Shown in pieces: positions 1 through 12,879 of a stretch of DNA of 64,000 bases (its first letter is position 1; every line of letters starts with the position of its first letter). Source of the DNA: Pomacea canaliculata (taxonomy: Eukaryota > Mollusca > Gastropoda > Architaenioglossa > Ampullariidae). The stretch spans positions 9,727,543-9,791,542 of the forward strand of contig NC_037598.1 of assembly GCF_003073045.1 (NCBI RefSeq), in the 5' to 3' direction. The notes beneath the pieces are model-generated. The model was not told where the DNA came from. It saw only the letters and a list, made by a program, of their open reading frames with translations, and searched no databases. A program made the translations under genes and the position numbers.

Positions 1-976
1 TTTTTTTTTCTTTTTTTTTTTTTAAGATCCCATATTCGCTTCTAGTGTTCGAGACGTCGAAAATGGGTGCTATTTATTCCTCCCTCCACCTAAAAATCAA
101 CTCAGCTTCAAAGTGAGTAAACAGTGTGAATAATGGCCTACCCTGTCCGCTAATATTACGGCACAGCATTTCAGTCGCACATAATTGATCGTATGGCGCT
201 TGTACGGAGTGTGTGAACTGCTCGAGCAGGGAGAAAGGTTGTGCGTCTGAAATGCATACACCAACGATATTGTGTCCGACGTTTGGTCGCCCGACATCGT
301 TATGGGGGCCGAGGGGAGAGCACTCGCGCTGCCAGCCAAGGGACTTAAAAGGGGCAATTGTAAGTGATCGTGTTTTTGTGCTCTCTTCCTCTCTCTCTCT
401 CTTTTTCTCGCTCTCTCGTTCTCTGAAAAAGTGTTCTTGCCTTGCTACCCACGTTTGCGAAGGGTGTTGTATCAGGTGGAAAAAAAAAAAAGAAGAAAAT
501 TTGTGGACCACGCTTGGGTTGATTTTTCCTTCCTGTCTAAAGAGCTGTGGCATTCCCACCCTAGTTTATTGAAATGTATTTCATTTGAACAAACCCCTCC
601 TCCTTACCTAAACCTTCTCCGTCTTCTTTGAGTTTCTCTCTCTCTCACAGATATATGAAGGCATAGACACCAGCACACACAGCAAGTGAACACTAATGGT
701 AGCAATGGTGACAAGAGTAATGACAATAAAAGACTAATAACATTCTAATGACTATAGATTCAAACATAATACACATACACAAAAATATCCATAACTATAA
801 AGAGGCAAACAACATCAACAGGAGCAAGAAAGACCGTGACTGCGAAGAGATAGGCGAGTCTCATGACTGAAGTTTTGTTTTGGATAAACTTCTAGGAGGA
901 AGAGAGGTGAGAACAGAGTGCAAGCCTGGCACCGAGACAGGTGACCACGCAGGCCAACCGACATAACTGAGAATAT
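1..976. other. No gene recognised; low-complexity flank
   Basis: The stretch holds a poly-T run at the very start and a CT-rich run at about 385-425. Reading frames are short and look non-coding: they are rich in low-complexity residues and match no family I know. I see no splice-bounded exon. Confidence 0.5.
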
Positions 977-1063
977 CCCAGCAAACACGCAAGATTCGGC
1001 CAAGCTCTGGCCAAGCTTGGGCCAATGTTTTTAGCTTGGCCCAAGCTTGGCGGAATCTTGCGT
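977..1063. mobile_element. Foldback (hairpin) MITE-like element
   Basis: A perfect 20-base inverted repeat (978-997 against 1043-1062, beginning CCAGCAAACACG) encloses inner arms built of repeated CCAAGCTTGG blocks. The flanks on both sides read AATAT, which could be a target duplication. There is no coding capacity. Palindromes of this kind are typical of short non-autonomous DNA transposons in animal genomes. The family name is unknown to me. Confidence 0.6.
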
Positions 1064-3656
1064 GTTTGCTGGAATATAGAGGTCCCCAGTATGAGTTAAA
1101 CTGGTTCGGCAAAATAATTATAAATAATAATTCTTAGTGCAGCTGTCAGAGAAAAAACAACAACAAAAACAACCACGTCTTTGGAACCAGCACCCACAGT
1201 GTTTTACACCCGACAGGAGGAACATTCCCGAATTACACAGAAAACTCGCACATGGTGTTTAAAAATAGAACTCACGTAATCTTTCAAGCACCTCAGGGGA
1301 AAATCTAACGAACAAGTCAAAAATCTCAACCGAGGCTGCGATCTGACCCCCATTCCCAGCACCATCCTGGCTGAGCCATCAACCCCAATCAGACCCTGAC
1401 GCAAGCAGCTCATCCTACTGCGTACAGGCAGTCTCGTCAAGACCACGTGACCTCCTCCTGACCCTTCCGTCACCCACCCCCGCCTCCAATGAAGCTGCTG
1501 TTAAGTCATGCACAGCTTCTGAGAAATTTAGTTGGTTTCTCGAAGCTTGGAAAGGACGGTTTATTGGAAGTGGAGAGTTCCCCCCAAAATCACTTTATTT
1601 TTATTTTATTTGTTTTTCTTTCATCCCTGTCGGTGTCATCAGCACCGCGATAATTTCCTGCTAATACCTAACACGTCCTCTATGTAGTTAAATAGCCCCA
1701 CCCTACTTTCTTTGCTGTCTCCTTCCTAAAAAAAAAAAAAAAAAAAAAACTGAGAAATTTGAGTGACTGATAGTAAAAGATCAGTTTTCAATGTTACGTT
1801 TCCTTATCCCGAGCCCATAACGTTGAAACATAAAAAAGACAACTTTATTAAAGCAAAAACTCATACTTTTAGTTTTAAAAAAAATTATTCCTCGAAAGTA
1901 GATAGCAAAATTGCTCTGTGAATTACGAAGAAAGAAGAAAACATGGGTAGGTGCGAACGAAAATAGTGTCAGGGGACTGAATTTGGCGCTGCAAATGAAC
2001 ACCGCATCTCGACTTACCTCTCCCCGACAACCGTCGTCGTACCCCGACATGTTGATACAAACTCTCGACTCAGGCGAGAATGGTCTGTGCTCTTTGTTTT
2101 TTTTTTTGTTTTGGTTTTTTTTTGTTTTTGTTGTTGTTGTTATTTTTTTGGTTTTTTTTGGTTTTTTTGGTTTTTGGTTTTTTTTTTTTTCTCCACAAGC
2201 CGTCGTCTACATTCGACAATATTTGTACTTCAAAATGATATCACGATAAAAATTCTGACCAAAGACGTTTAATCTTTGTACTTGTAACAAATGTATATGT
2301 AGGGTTGGAAATTGTGTTCGGTAATTTTACGAAGCATCATTAATAAAATGTTCATAAGAAAAAGGGGACAGCTGGAAGAAAAGGGGATGAAAGAGAGAGA
2401 CGAAGGAGGAGCTCAAGTGATAAAACGTATTTGTAATAATGTAAATTTGTTTGTTGTTGACTTTGCTGTATATCGACAAATTCAGGTTCAAAGAAAAATT
2501 AGAAGAAATAGAAATAGGTTAAGAATATTTAAAATATTTTGTATATTGTAAATTCTTGTTCATTTACTTTAGAATGCATCATCAATGAACGAGTTAAAGT
2601 TTTTTGTTCCTTGTTCCTTGTTTTGTGATACCTGTCCAACGTGGATGGCTGCAACCACACGCCCTAAAAGCATGCCTGACATGTAGGTACTGCTAACATT
2701 GGCCGTGTCATAGACGATATTTGTCATCTAAATCTGGCCCTCGCATCGCTCCAAAATAGCCCCGTTAATCGCCGCGGGTGATTAGCATAGTCCGTGGAAC
2801 GCGAGCCATCGTCCCCCTCCTCTCCCCTCTTGTCTTCCACCCAACCCCCCCCCCTTCATGCTATCAGCAGCACGATGAAGTCTCGACGAGAATCACATGG
2901 AGAGGCTTGTGACCCCTGTCCCTACCCTCAAAAGGAACCGATAAATAAATGAATCGATTAATAAAGTAAGGAAGCGCGTGAGGGATGTGTGGGTGGACGG
3001 TTGGGGGTGGGGAAAGGGCTGTATTGCCCTTATCCTCGAAGGCACACCTTTGTACCCATAATGCTGAGCCAACGACTGCAAACGAAGGAGAAAGAATCAG
3101 GAGGCCACAGAGCCAAGCTGGACCGTGGCCCGTCCAGGTGTGAAATATCGCACAAACCCTCATCCCAGTTTTAACTCCGGACGATGGGGATGGAGGAAGG
3201 TTAGTTTAGGGGGGCTTCAGGTTGGGAGGGAAGGTGGTGTAATCGGGTGGACGATTTATGTGGTGCATTGGCCAGCAACGGGTGATGTGTGTGTGTTAGG
3301 GGGGATGGGTAGGGGAGGGAGAGAGAATCCCGTCAGGCTGCAGTTTCCTGTAGTTTGAGCGCTATCGTATGAACCCCACAAGATTGCTCAATCCGGTCAC
3401 TGACTGACGACTGGCGACAGCAAAATAACATGAGACTTCTCGTCTCGCCTCCCTCTTTCCCAGGACAGGGGAGGGATACAAAAATCGCCTTATCGACGGC
3501 CTGATAAAAAGGGGACTTAACCGTGATTAATGACCTCCCGGAAGTAAGGGGCCGCACATACGGGTAGTTTGCAGCGCGAGATATTTTTGGCCCACTAGTG
3601 TGCGGGAACGTGACAAAATTGAGGCAAGGAGATGATTTGAACTTTTCCACAGCCGA

Positions 3657-3688
3657 AGCGCGCGCGCGCGTGTGTTTGTGTGTGTGCT
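3657..3688. repeat. Alternating purine-pyrimidine tract (GC)n(GT)n
   Basis: A run of GC dinucleotides passes directly into GT dinucleotides. Such tracts can adopt Z-DNA. No gene is adjacent. Confidence 0.7.
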
Positions 3689-5249
3689 TTGTTCAACATC
3701 TTTACACTGGAGCAAGCTGTGTCCACCCGCAGCTGAAATGAAGTGCAGCATGGAAGGGCTCAGTGCAAGGCAAGATGCTTTAAAAAGATAATGAGACTTA
3801 AAGGCTAACCCGAGAGAAAAAAATGATTGGGTGGAGTGGATTAAGGTCGGTTAAGGATACTAATTTATTTGAGAATTTTGAATCTCGCAGTTTTCACCCT
3901 ATTAGAGAACTCTCGAGAATTTAGTTCCCCCAAATCAGCTCGCTGATTGGGCAGCATTTTATCGACGTATGTTTTAAACTTCCGCTTTAACAAAGTCAGT
4001 GTTCAGAATTAAGGGTAGCTCATGTGCATTTTTCTAAATAAATAAAAAAAAAATCATATTTGTGTCAGGTTAGACTCTCTCCTGTAACCCAGCCACTAGC
4101 AAGAGACATTAGTGAAGTTTATTTTATGTAGTATTTTATGTAGTATCACAGATTTGGGGTCATAGTATCTTACTTTACTAAATCATTAATAAATATTACA
4201 CTTCACTAAGCCTTTAAATATAACAATTTGTGTGTGTGCGTGAGAGAGAGAAGAAGGGTCGAGGGGAACCAGAAAAAAGACAGTCTAAAGTTAATGTTAT
4301 CCAAAAATAAATTTTATGCTACAAGTTATTTTTTACTGTTGTGGGATGTCATCAACGTTGTCTCCCCTGATCTCCCATCCCCTTCCCCCAAATGATTGGG
4401 CGAACTTAGGGTCTCACAGCTCCTGTGGCTAAACGTGGCCGTCCCTCCGTCTTACGGAATGTGGGCACACATGAAGAGGGATTGGGGGTAGGGAGAGGTC
4501 CTGAGGGGCCATCCGATAGTTGTTTCACGAAACAAAGTGCGAGACACAGATTCCGATACCCCCAACCACAGCCCTCAAGTATATTATCCCCCTCCACCAC
4601 CAAACCACTACTTTTCCCCACAGACACTGAGAATGACGATGGAATATATTAATATTTTTGTGTGAATATTTTTCATGCATTTTCGTGGTCATTAAAAGTG
4701 GGTTACAACCGCAGGCAGTAGCAAGGTGTACATCAGCAGCTACAACACCGGCGTCAGTGATCTCCCTTTTTGTCCGCCCAGTTGTCGTTCGTGACAATCG
4801 TCGGGCGTCTCCTGCTATCACCTATCCCCCTCCACCCTCAGCCTCCCACCCCTCCCTCAGGTACAAACTCTTGCACCGTTGCCAAAGTAATTGACAGCAT
4901 GTTAATATCACACGCAAAAATGTCGGCGTGTTGAGCGGCGTCTGTCGGGGAGGAAAAGCGAGATTTCACGTGACGGTGTCTTTTCCTCCCACCCGTCATG
5001 GGCAGGTCGATCTTTCAACACGATTTCAACAAACGCCGCCTGCAGTGAAAACAAAGCACGTCGACGACAGACGAGGTCAGTTGCAGTTCAGCATCTTTTG
5101 TTTTACTCTTGAAGCCTCTTACTTCCCCCCCACACACCTACCAGCCCTCCCCCTCCCCAACTCCCAGCGCAACGTGCGACAAAGGTTCCCGTTGCCGGGT
5201 GGTTAGTAACGATGCTTTTAAAACAGAGTCCCTCGTTGCTAGCGGGCGT

Positions 5250-5345
5250 CTGGGCTGAAGTAGGGGTAGGGTGGGGTAGGGTTAGGGAAGGGGTCGGATG
5301 GTTATGGTGGTGGGTGGGTGTGGTGGTGGCGAAGGGAGGGGCGCG
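5250..5345 (+). repeat. G-rich tract with GGGTAGGG/GGGTTAGGG blocks
   Basis: Several GGG and GGGG runs are separated by one to four bases on the plus strand, including one block of the telomere-like kind GGGTTAGGG. It is not a long regular telomeric array. It could form G-quadruplexes. Confidence 0.6.
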
Positions 5346-5979
5346 ATGAGTCGTCACAACAAACAGAAGTGAGTGACGGCGCTTTGCATTGTTTCTGCTA
5401 AGCGCTGGTGGGCGTTGTTGCGGAAAAACTACCCTCCCCCCCACACACACACCACCACCACCACCACCACCGTCCTTCAGCACCCTTCCAATCCGACGAC
5501 CGACATTTCTTCTCGACACAACATCGACAGGTCACGAGACGGTAGACTAGTGACCTTCTTGTGTGACTTGTTTACGTCCTGCGGTGTATCGGTGGATAGG
5601 TAAGATTGATTGATTGACTGGTGCAGGAAATCTGCCTTAGGGAAGCCAGTTGCTGCAACAAGGCCAGACTAATCTCCGAACATGAGACAAAGTTCTCTCT
5701 TTCAGCAGGATATACATTATCCACCTAAGTCAGGAAACAAAAGAGATATTTTTGAGTCGTCTACGAGACCTATAAATAGCGAGTTATGACAACGACAATT
5801 TTCTTTATTCATCTGTTAACGCCCATACTGATACAGGAAAGTAAATATTTCAACACCCACAGAGAAAGTATATTCATGAATAACATACATAAAAAGAATG
5901 GTATCAAGTTACAACGTTCATCTTGAAGCATTATGACAATACGTAAACACTGAAGCAGTCACAAAATGTAAATAACTCA

Positions 5980-6042
5980 TAAAGCAAACAAATAAATAAA
6001 AATAAATAAATAAAATAAAATAAATAAATAAAATAAAATAAT
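5980..6042. repeat. AAATA-type microsatellite
   Basis: Mixed AAATA and AAAATA repeats form an ordinary A/T-rich microsatellite. Confidence 0.8.
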
Positions 6043-6486
6043 TATGAGTGATGTCTCATGTTAAGGGCAGTATACAGAAAACAGGTCATATTCCAGGGTT
6101 ATACAAACAGAGAGAACTCGAGTAAAAGGTTTCGCTGACCAAACTTCCAAGATGATGAAGTCATAATTTCTTTCCCGTTGAACCCCACCCAAGACGCAAC
6201 AGAAAAGCTGTGTTGACTTCCGGAGGATGTGAAAGGGCAGGTAGGAGGCTGCTGTGGCGCAAGGCTGGAGATGTTGCTGCTGTTGTAGACAGCAACCTGT
6301 GTGGAATGTGCTGGACTAGTTCAAGCAGCAGGCTGCTGCCCAAACACGTATTACAAGGGCCGCCGCCGCCGCTACCCACTTCAAAACTCCGGGTAAACTC
6401 AAGTGTCCCCCTCCCCCAATCCTTTTTTTACGACCCACCCGCCATATATGTCAGGGTAATTTTTTTAAGTGTCTCCGTGTCTTGTC

Positions 6487-6905
6487 TATAGAATGTGGGT
6501 GTCAGTATATCATGATCTATATATAGATAAAACAAGGGTATCTATATATTGTGATCTATATATATATATGACGTGGATGTCTGTATATCGTAATCTACAT
6601 ATATATATATATAAAACGTAGGTGTCTGTTTATCATGATGTATATAACGTGTGTGTCTGCTCATCGTGATCTACATACATAACGTAGGTATCTGTATATA
6701 GTGATCTATACATATAAAAAAAATGAGTTTCTGTACATGATATCTATATATTTAACTTAGGTGTATGTATTTCGTGATCTATAAATATATTCTACAATAT
6801 ATGTTATACAATGGGTGTCTGAATATCATGACCTATATATATATAAAACGTGGGTGTCTGTATATTGTGATCTATATATATATAATGTGGGCGACTATAT
6901 ATCGT
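6487..6905 (+). repeat. AT-rich minisatellite, forward units
   Basis: Irregular units of about 45-65 bases repeat the pattern GTGGGTGTCTGTATAT followed by CGTGATCTA and a TATATA run. About eight units can be followed. Each unit combines a conserved 15-20 base core with a length-variable TA run. Confidence 0.75.
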
Positions 6906-6984
6906 AAAAGTTTACGATATACACAGAACTATTATAAGAGACATGCTTTATCTATAGATCGAAACAGATCATAATATAAAGACA

Positions 6985-7092
6985 CCACACATTTTATATG
7001 CAAATCAATATATACAGACACCCACAATATATATATAGATAACGATATACAGACATACATGTTAATATATATATAGATCATTTATACATCAT
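6985..7092 (-). repeat. Same minisatellite, inverted units
   Basis: The core ACAGACACCCAC and the TATATATAGAT runs of the preceding array appear here in reverse complement, about two units long. The two blocks could pair as a large hairpin about 80 bases apart. Confidence 0.65.
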
Positions 7093-7705
7093 TACTTACT
7101 GCAGATCATGGTCTGTACTTTAAGTCTATTTAAAGCACACTTCTCTCCTTTTTGTCCTTTTCAGTTATACTTCCGAGCAACCTTGTCAGTCAGGCTTTGC
7201 CACAAAATTCTGTCACGCAATCCTTTCATTCATGCCACCCACACACGAGAGTCTTTTGATCTGCAAATGCATTAAAATACAGTAAACACATCTGTCAAAA
7301 ATATGCCACATGTCATGGGCAAGAAAAGGTGAAGTGAAAATATACATGGCTTTAATTATTTGTGCTCAAAAACACCAGCAAAGCTTGAACCATACACAAA
7401 ATGCACAACATTCACTTGCCTACACAAACCTTTTTTCGGCCGAGGGCTTATAGATAATTATAATATTCACAGGCCATAAAAGCTATCAACTTAAAAATAA
7501 TAGCTTGTTATATTTGGTCAAACATTTAATTAATGGTTGCTTTGGCAGGGTCAGACAACAAGACTTTGCTGGCTTAAGAGTTGTGAAAGTGGACAATTCA
7601 ATTTTACATACTTCCACTGTGAGTGAATGAAGTCTATCAATGGTGGTTTGTGAGGCATCAAGTAACTCTTGTATAAAATATTAAAATATTTTAATGCTGT
7701 CTGGG

Positions 7706-7805
7706 TCTAACTTGGGTGTTTGTATATCGTAATCGACGTGTATATATATATAAGTTGGGTGTTTTTATATTATGATCTGCATGACATGGGTGTCTGTATC
7801 TATAT
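7706..7805 (+). repeat. Outlying units of the AT-rich minisatellite
   Basis: The GGGTGTTTGTATATCGTAATC and GGGTGTCTGTATC cores recur here in forward orientation, about 0.6 kb from the inverted block. Confidence 0.55.
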
Positions 7806-9614
7806 AGGTCTAGGTCAACGAGAGGTGTTGGTGAGCGCCAGGAGCCATACAGGCTGACTGGTTTGTGTCTCTGGCATGGGACTACATTGCTGTCGTTTCA
7901 CTTTTGCAGTAATAAAAGAGACGTCTGGACAATGCAGTGAGGATAGCTCTGGGTTCAGATCTTGTCTGTGATTTCAATTTTTTTTCTGGTTCGCAGGTCT
8001 AGCCGATAGAAGTGAAAAAGAAGAGCGGGTTGTTTTCCCAACTGGTCCAGTTCTGTTTAAAATGTGCTTTGTTTACCCATAATTCTCGATCAGCTGCAGG
8101 AATGTAATCTAGACCAGGGTTAACATTCACGTTCCCTGCAGCAAAAAAAAAAAAAAATTGGAATAAGAAATTATCTACAGCTCAAGGGCTCAAACCGCTG
8201 GATATATTTCTCCCCAGTGATTTTTTTTTTTTTACCGACCATCTCGAGTGCGTGACGTACCACCATCCACTCTCTCTCCCCCACCTCCTCCACCACCTTC
8301 CACTCCCGACCGCCATCGTCGCTGCGTCAAGACAGGATTCACGCATCAATGAGATCATGTCGGAAAGCAAACGGTCGTCAGCGCCCTGATATAAGACTTT
8401 CCGTCGGATACGTGTTGAGACCCCGGCGACAGTTTGGCAACTGGAGTAGAAGATAAAAATAGGGGTGAACACTGGGAACTCGCCATTAAAAGTTTTCATT
8501 CAAGGGGGTGGTGAACCCAGCATCAAACTACATTTAACATCCCCTGAAGCCTCTACCTCCCACTTCTGCTGACAAACTTTCAAGCTCACAAGCAGAGGAA
8601 TAGAAATGGAACGGAAAGAAACTTCTGAATGTTTTGATTGAAGAAAAACTGATTGTTCATTGATTTTTCATGGAATAAAGTTAAAGAAATGGGTCGTTTT
8701 GAGGTTAAGGCCTTTGTACACGATCATTGGCAGTTGTACATGGAGTGTGGGGTACACAGAGCGAAATGAGAATTTCTTGACACAAGGGGAAGTATGGTTG
8801 TCAGTGTAATTACAATTCCCCACTTTTTAAATTTAATTCTTTATAAAGAGTTATCTTATTTTTATTGTAAAGTTTCTCTTCCTAATAATATATGAAAAGA
8901 CAAGATTTTTTAAATTCTACAAATTCTACAACCTCTTTTTGCTAGTGTTGTGAAGATCGAACTTTTCTGGATCGCTTCCGAGGAAGACGCTCTTTTCTGA
9001 TTGACAGAAACAGGCAAGAATTTATTTTATTTATTTACTTATTTTTCTATCCGCTGTTAGTCTCGGAGAGCCTAAATAATGAATGTGACTAAACCGAAAG
9101 TTTTGTATACACCAACCTCGTTTTAGCAGTTTAAATCGTCTGCAAGCAGTCCAGTAATACAAGTTCGTGATTACATTCTTTTGATCACTTGCTTGTTCTT
9201 TGATTTCATTCTTTCCGTGTCTTCATCATCTTCGTTTGGGTTTCGGTTACCTACTTTGCATACCTTCATCGCCTACTGGGAGTTCTTGGATCACCCATGG
9301 TTCTGTGTTGCTTACTCGCGCTCATTCTCGCAGTTCGATCTCCTTCTGTGATCGATGATCAGATCGATAGGTGAGGAATTCGGTGCTAGGGTTTCGATCA
9401 TGTAGTTCAAAGAAAAGTGTGAATCATTCACGAACTAAACGAAGTGATTCGATGTCAGTGAAAAACAGATGTTGGCACTGAAGTTTCGGCAGTCAGACAT
9501 TCCCGTTGCTGTCCACCCACCTGTCAGTAGGTCTGCTTTCTCACCAACTTTCAGTTTGCTTTGGCAGTCGTTCTTTTCAACTGGATGGAGCGCACATAGC
9601 AGCATAAACATGGT
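7806..9614. other. No gene recognised
   Basis: The sequence is AT-rich. No exon-like open frame with recognisable similarity is present on either strand. The last bases before 9615 precede the left edge of the tandem duplication. Confidence 0.45.
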
Positions 9615-10639
9615 GACAGGTGTAAACAAAAAACAACGAACTGTCACCTGATTTTGCAGGTGTTTAAGCGTCCTAATCCACGTGTTCAAAAAGCATGTTT
9701 TTTTTCAAGAGAGAGCTGTTTGAAAGAATAAATCAGTTTCCCTCGTTATTTCTATGTTAATATAATTATATATAAGGGGTCAATCTCAACATTTATCAGG
9801 TGGTTTCATCCTAAATGGAGTACAAAGGGAAACGTATTTAAAGTTTTTAGAAATTTAATTAGAGAAACTTTCTTTTGCTCACAAACGTCTTCTGTTTCCT
9901 GAGATGAAAGTATTTTTCTGATGATACAAATGATACAGAAACTAGTTCAACGACAACCTATATACTGTTTTTTTCGTCAATCATTCTTGCCATTTTATGC
10001 ATCTTTCTTTTTTATACAACGGTTTATTCATCAATACATTTACTCCTTGAAAAGTATTTTAAAAAACTATGGAATAGCTTCATATCTAATTTTCAAGAAG
10101 AACGTCTTTGCCATGTACTTAGCTTTATACATGTGTTTGTGTGTGTTCTTATATTTTTTCATATATGAATGGTGTCCTGCGTCTAATTCTTTGACTGCTT
10201 GGGTTATTCGGACATTTTACAGAAAAATAAAGATCAGCTGAACATGTCTGTGTGGAGCTCTCTTTTACTGCTCATCTGTCTTTTCCTCAAGACAGCTGTC
10301 AATAATGTTCACTGTATTCCTGAATCGCTCAGTCCTCTATACAGTACGGATTTCTTTGTTGTTGAAAAAAACGTTTTTCACATTATTTTTCAGTTCAACA
10401 CATTATTGTTCAGTTCAACCCCAAACAAATCTGTTGTTCTTTTGTTTTCTTTAGGTTCTGTGAACAAGTATCCACATCCAGAGAGAAGAGCGAATGTCCC
10501 GAGACGAGATGTGAACGCTGAGGCTCTCAGCAGCAGACCCACCCTCGTTATTTACACAGCGCATTCACTGATTGGCTAGTTTATTTTGAAAGAAAAACCG
10601 TGGCTAGAAATACTCCTGCTACTGCTTCTACCGGTTCTG

Positions 10640-10830
10640 TGCGTTAGACTCGTGTCTTCTGTCTTTTGTCATCCTGTAAACACGTGTGTCTCACCACAGC
10701 AGTGCAGGGGAGACAATCCTGACGGCGGCACTGTTGTCTCCCAGCATCTCTGACAACTCCTCTGTACTGCCGACATGACACCGGGTCCCGACTGCGACTA
10801 CACCACCACCACAGACACCACCTGCATGTC
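10640..10830 (+). pseudogene. Coding-like island of unit 1, broken copy
   Basis: This is homologous to the open frames at 29.8-30.2 kb and 37.6-37.85 kb (core SPSISDNSSV, then MTPGPDCDYTTT). Here one G is missing in the GTACTGGCCGACATG region, which shifts the frame. Similarity also stops after the ACCACC repeat, where unrelated sequence begins. I do not recognise the protein. Confidence 0.4.
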
Positions 10831-12132
10831 GGTGATGTGGCTAGCGAATGGGGAGGTTGGAGGGGGTAGGTAAGCTCCGTCTGCTCGTTAGCAACTGATG
10901 CACGAGCTTTTAAAGGTAAAAAATGCTTACGTGTCTCTATATATATCTGCGTGTATGTAAAAAAAAAAAATAAATAAATAAACAACTTTCTTATGTGTCT
11001 AAAACGAGAAAGAAGATGCTCTAGCGTGTTTTCTTTAGTGCAGGCACGCTATAGACAAGTGTGTATAGTAATGACAACAATCACCATGGATCTAATCATC
11101 TCATGATAACAACACAGCCAAGAAGGAGAACAGAACTTTCTTGTAACTTTCCTGGTTTGTTTTTTTTTTTATTTATTGAGGTAGAAAAAAGGAGTGACGT
11201 AAAAGCTAGTAAAACTTACAAGAAAAAATTATTAATAATAGGTAATGATTGATGGTTAATAAAAAGAAGAGAAAGATTTTGAAGTTGAATTTTCTGTATC
11301 AGCAGGAATTAAAACCTTTTACATACGGGCGACAGAGAAAGCCTTTAAAGGCCGGTATCAGATAAACAGAAATATGTATACAAAATGCACAACAAAATAC
11401 TAATAAAGTTTATCTAGAAAGCACTAACATATAAAACTAGAGTGCTTGATTATAAATAGTCTGAACTACTGAAGCCTTTCAATTTTGACACGGTGCTGAA
11501 GATAGTAATGACTAAGAATTTGAATGTCAACCAATGATTTGGAAATAGTAATTGTTGTTCGAAATACGCAAACAAAAATTAATATAAACAGTCAGGTGCT
11601 TTCTTTCAAAGTTCTACGTTTATTTTGTATTTTTATCATCATTATTATCACTACTACTACTACTACTAATAATGAAGTCGACGTTGAATTCAGTATTTCA
11701 CATATGGACATGCAGTATATATCTAGCAATAAATATGTTTTATATATGTTATATATGTATGTAAACATAATAACAGCTATATATACACACACAGTGTAGG
11801 GCCATTAAGCCAGGTGATTGGGGTCCAGGATGCTTCACCGCGGATAAGGTTATCCTCGGCTTACTGAATTTTAGAAAATGAATAAATTACAATAAATAAT
11901 GAAAAAGTACATGGTTTTATCACATAACTTTGTAGCATAGTAAGGTGTGAATCGGTTATGATGGCGGCCTCCATAACGATGACACACAATGTGGATAAAA
12001 CAGATTAATATTTGAATTTCATGGTAAGTTATTTTACTGTTTGTTGATAAATAAAGACTGATGTTTTATAAATGCTTCTCTGAAGTTATAAGTCAGCATT
12101 TAAATATTTAATCGGCGATAGTAACTAGCATG
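10831..12132. other. AT-rich spacer of unit 1
   Basis: No gene seen. The spacer contains short TA-rich stretches and an ACT/AAT triplet run near 11650-11670. The same spacer recurs at about 20.9-21.8 kb, 30.2-31.5 kb and 37.85-39.2 kb, with a 38.04-38.10 kb AAAC repeat in unit 4. Confidence 0.5.
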
Positions 12133-12393
12133 TTAATCACGGACATTGGAAATGTCAAAGTGACAACTGTCAACACCTGTCTCGAGTGTTGGAGAGGCCA
12201 TGTCGAGGTCGGTACCATCTAAAGTGTTAAAAACTTGGAATCCAAGCATTTTTCGGGTCTTAATCGGATCAGTGGACCGTGGCTCAATGACCCTACACTG
12301 TATATGCACACTTAAAGACATTTCAATAAAGCTATATGAACTTTTTGTAATTCGTAAAGTGCTTACTATAATAATAATAACAAAGGACACCAT
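12133..12393 (-). CDS. Small conserved frame 3' of P450 A, unknown
   Basis: The minus-strand frame lies about 0.5 kb beyond the P450 A stop codon. It shares MSLxVHIQC, EPRSxDP, KMLGF, TLDGTDL, LETGVDSCHF and the final SNVRD with units 2 and 4. In unit 3 a stop interrupts it. No family is recognised. It could be a small gene, a separate last exon, or conserved 3' DNA of the duplicon. The similarity of non-coding flanks means coding status is not proven. Confidence 0.25.
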   Translation of the reverse strand: MVSFVIIIIVSTLRITKSSYSFIEMSLSVHIQCRVIEPRSTDPIKTRKMLGFQVFNTLDGTDLDMASPTLETGVDSCHFDISNVRD

Positions 12394-12879
12394 AAATGAT
12401 TGCTCATACAGAACTGAAAGTTAGTAAAAAGAGGAAAACGATTAACCAGGTAAAAAATTTTTTAACTGTCGGCTGCACTGACTTCGAAGCACAAAAACTG
12501 CAGGAAGTGCCTGCAAAACTAGTGGGGTAGTAGGGGCCCACTACAGGCTGGGTGTATTCTTTCTGTCTAACACCATCCTGTCTTTATGACCGACTTGAAA
12601 TGTTGAAATATACCTTTGCTTTTCAGCAAACGCTACCTCTGTATTGACTAAATGTCAGATCTCACATACTGAAAAAATAAAGACAAAAAGAGCTCATCCC
12701 TCTCATGAATCAAAATATTAATCTACTACTGAGATGAAAGAGTAAGAAACGGAAAAAAAGTTAAAACCGCAAAAACACCTTGCTTCGAACTCGTAGATTC
12801 ATGCACCGTAGTGAGAGGCAGCAAAGCCAGAACCCTGACGCCTTCTTTGAATGAGGTGGATGCGCTCCTGTCCACAAAC

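Larger units (their letters stand above)
1064..6480. other. Gene-free interval with simple repeats
   Basis: I see no recognisable gene on either strand. The interval contains poly-A at about 1729-1749, a T/G-rich tract at about 2095-2190, an alternating GC/GT tract at 3657-3688, a G-rich tract at 5250-5345 and an A/T repeat at about 5980-6042. Frames of 60-140 codons occur, but they are mostly shadows of C-rich or G-rich sequence. Confidence 0.45.

Noticed and set aside
213-572. Frame of 119 codons at the left end
   Set aside because: It depends on CT-rich and A-rich simple sequence, with no family similarity.
5255-5295. Telomeric repeat
   Set aside because: Only one GGGTTAGGG block in irregular G-rich DNA; not an array.
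7925-7990. GGGTTCAGATC motif as a second SINE or tRNA
   Set aside because: Only a B-box-like match; no A-box at a suitable distance.
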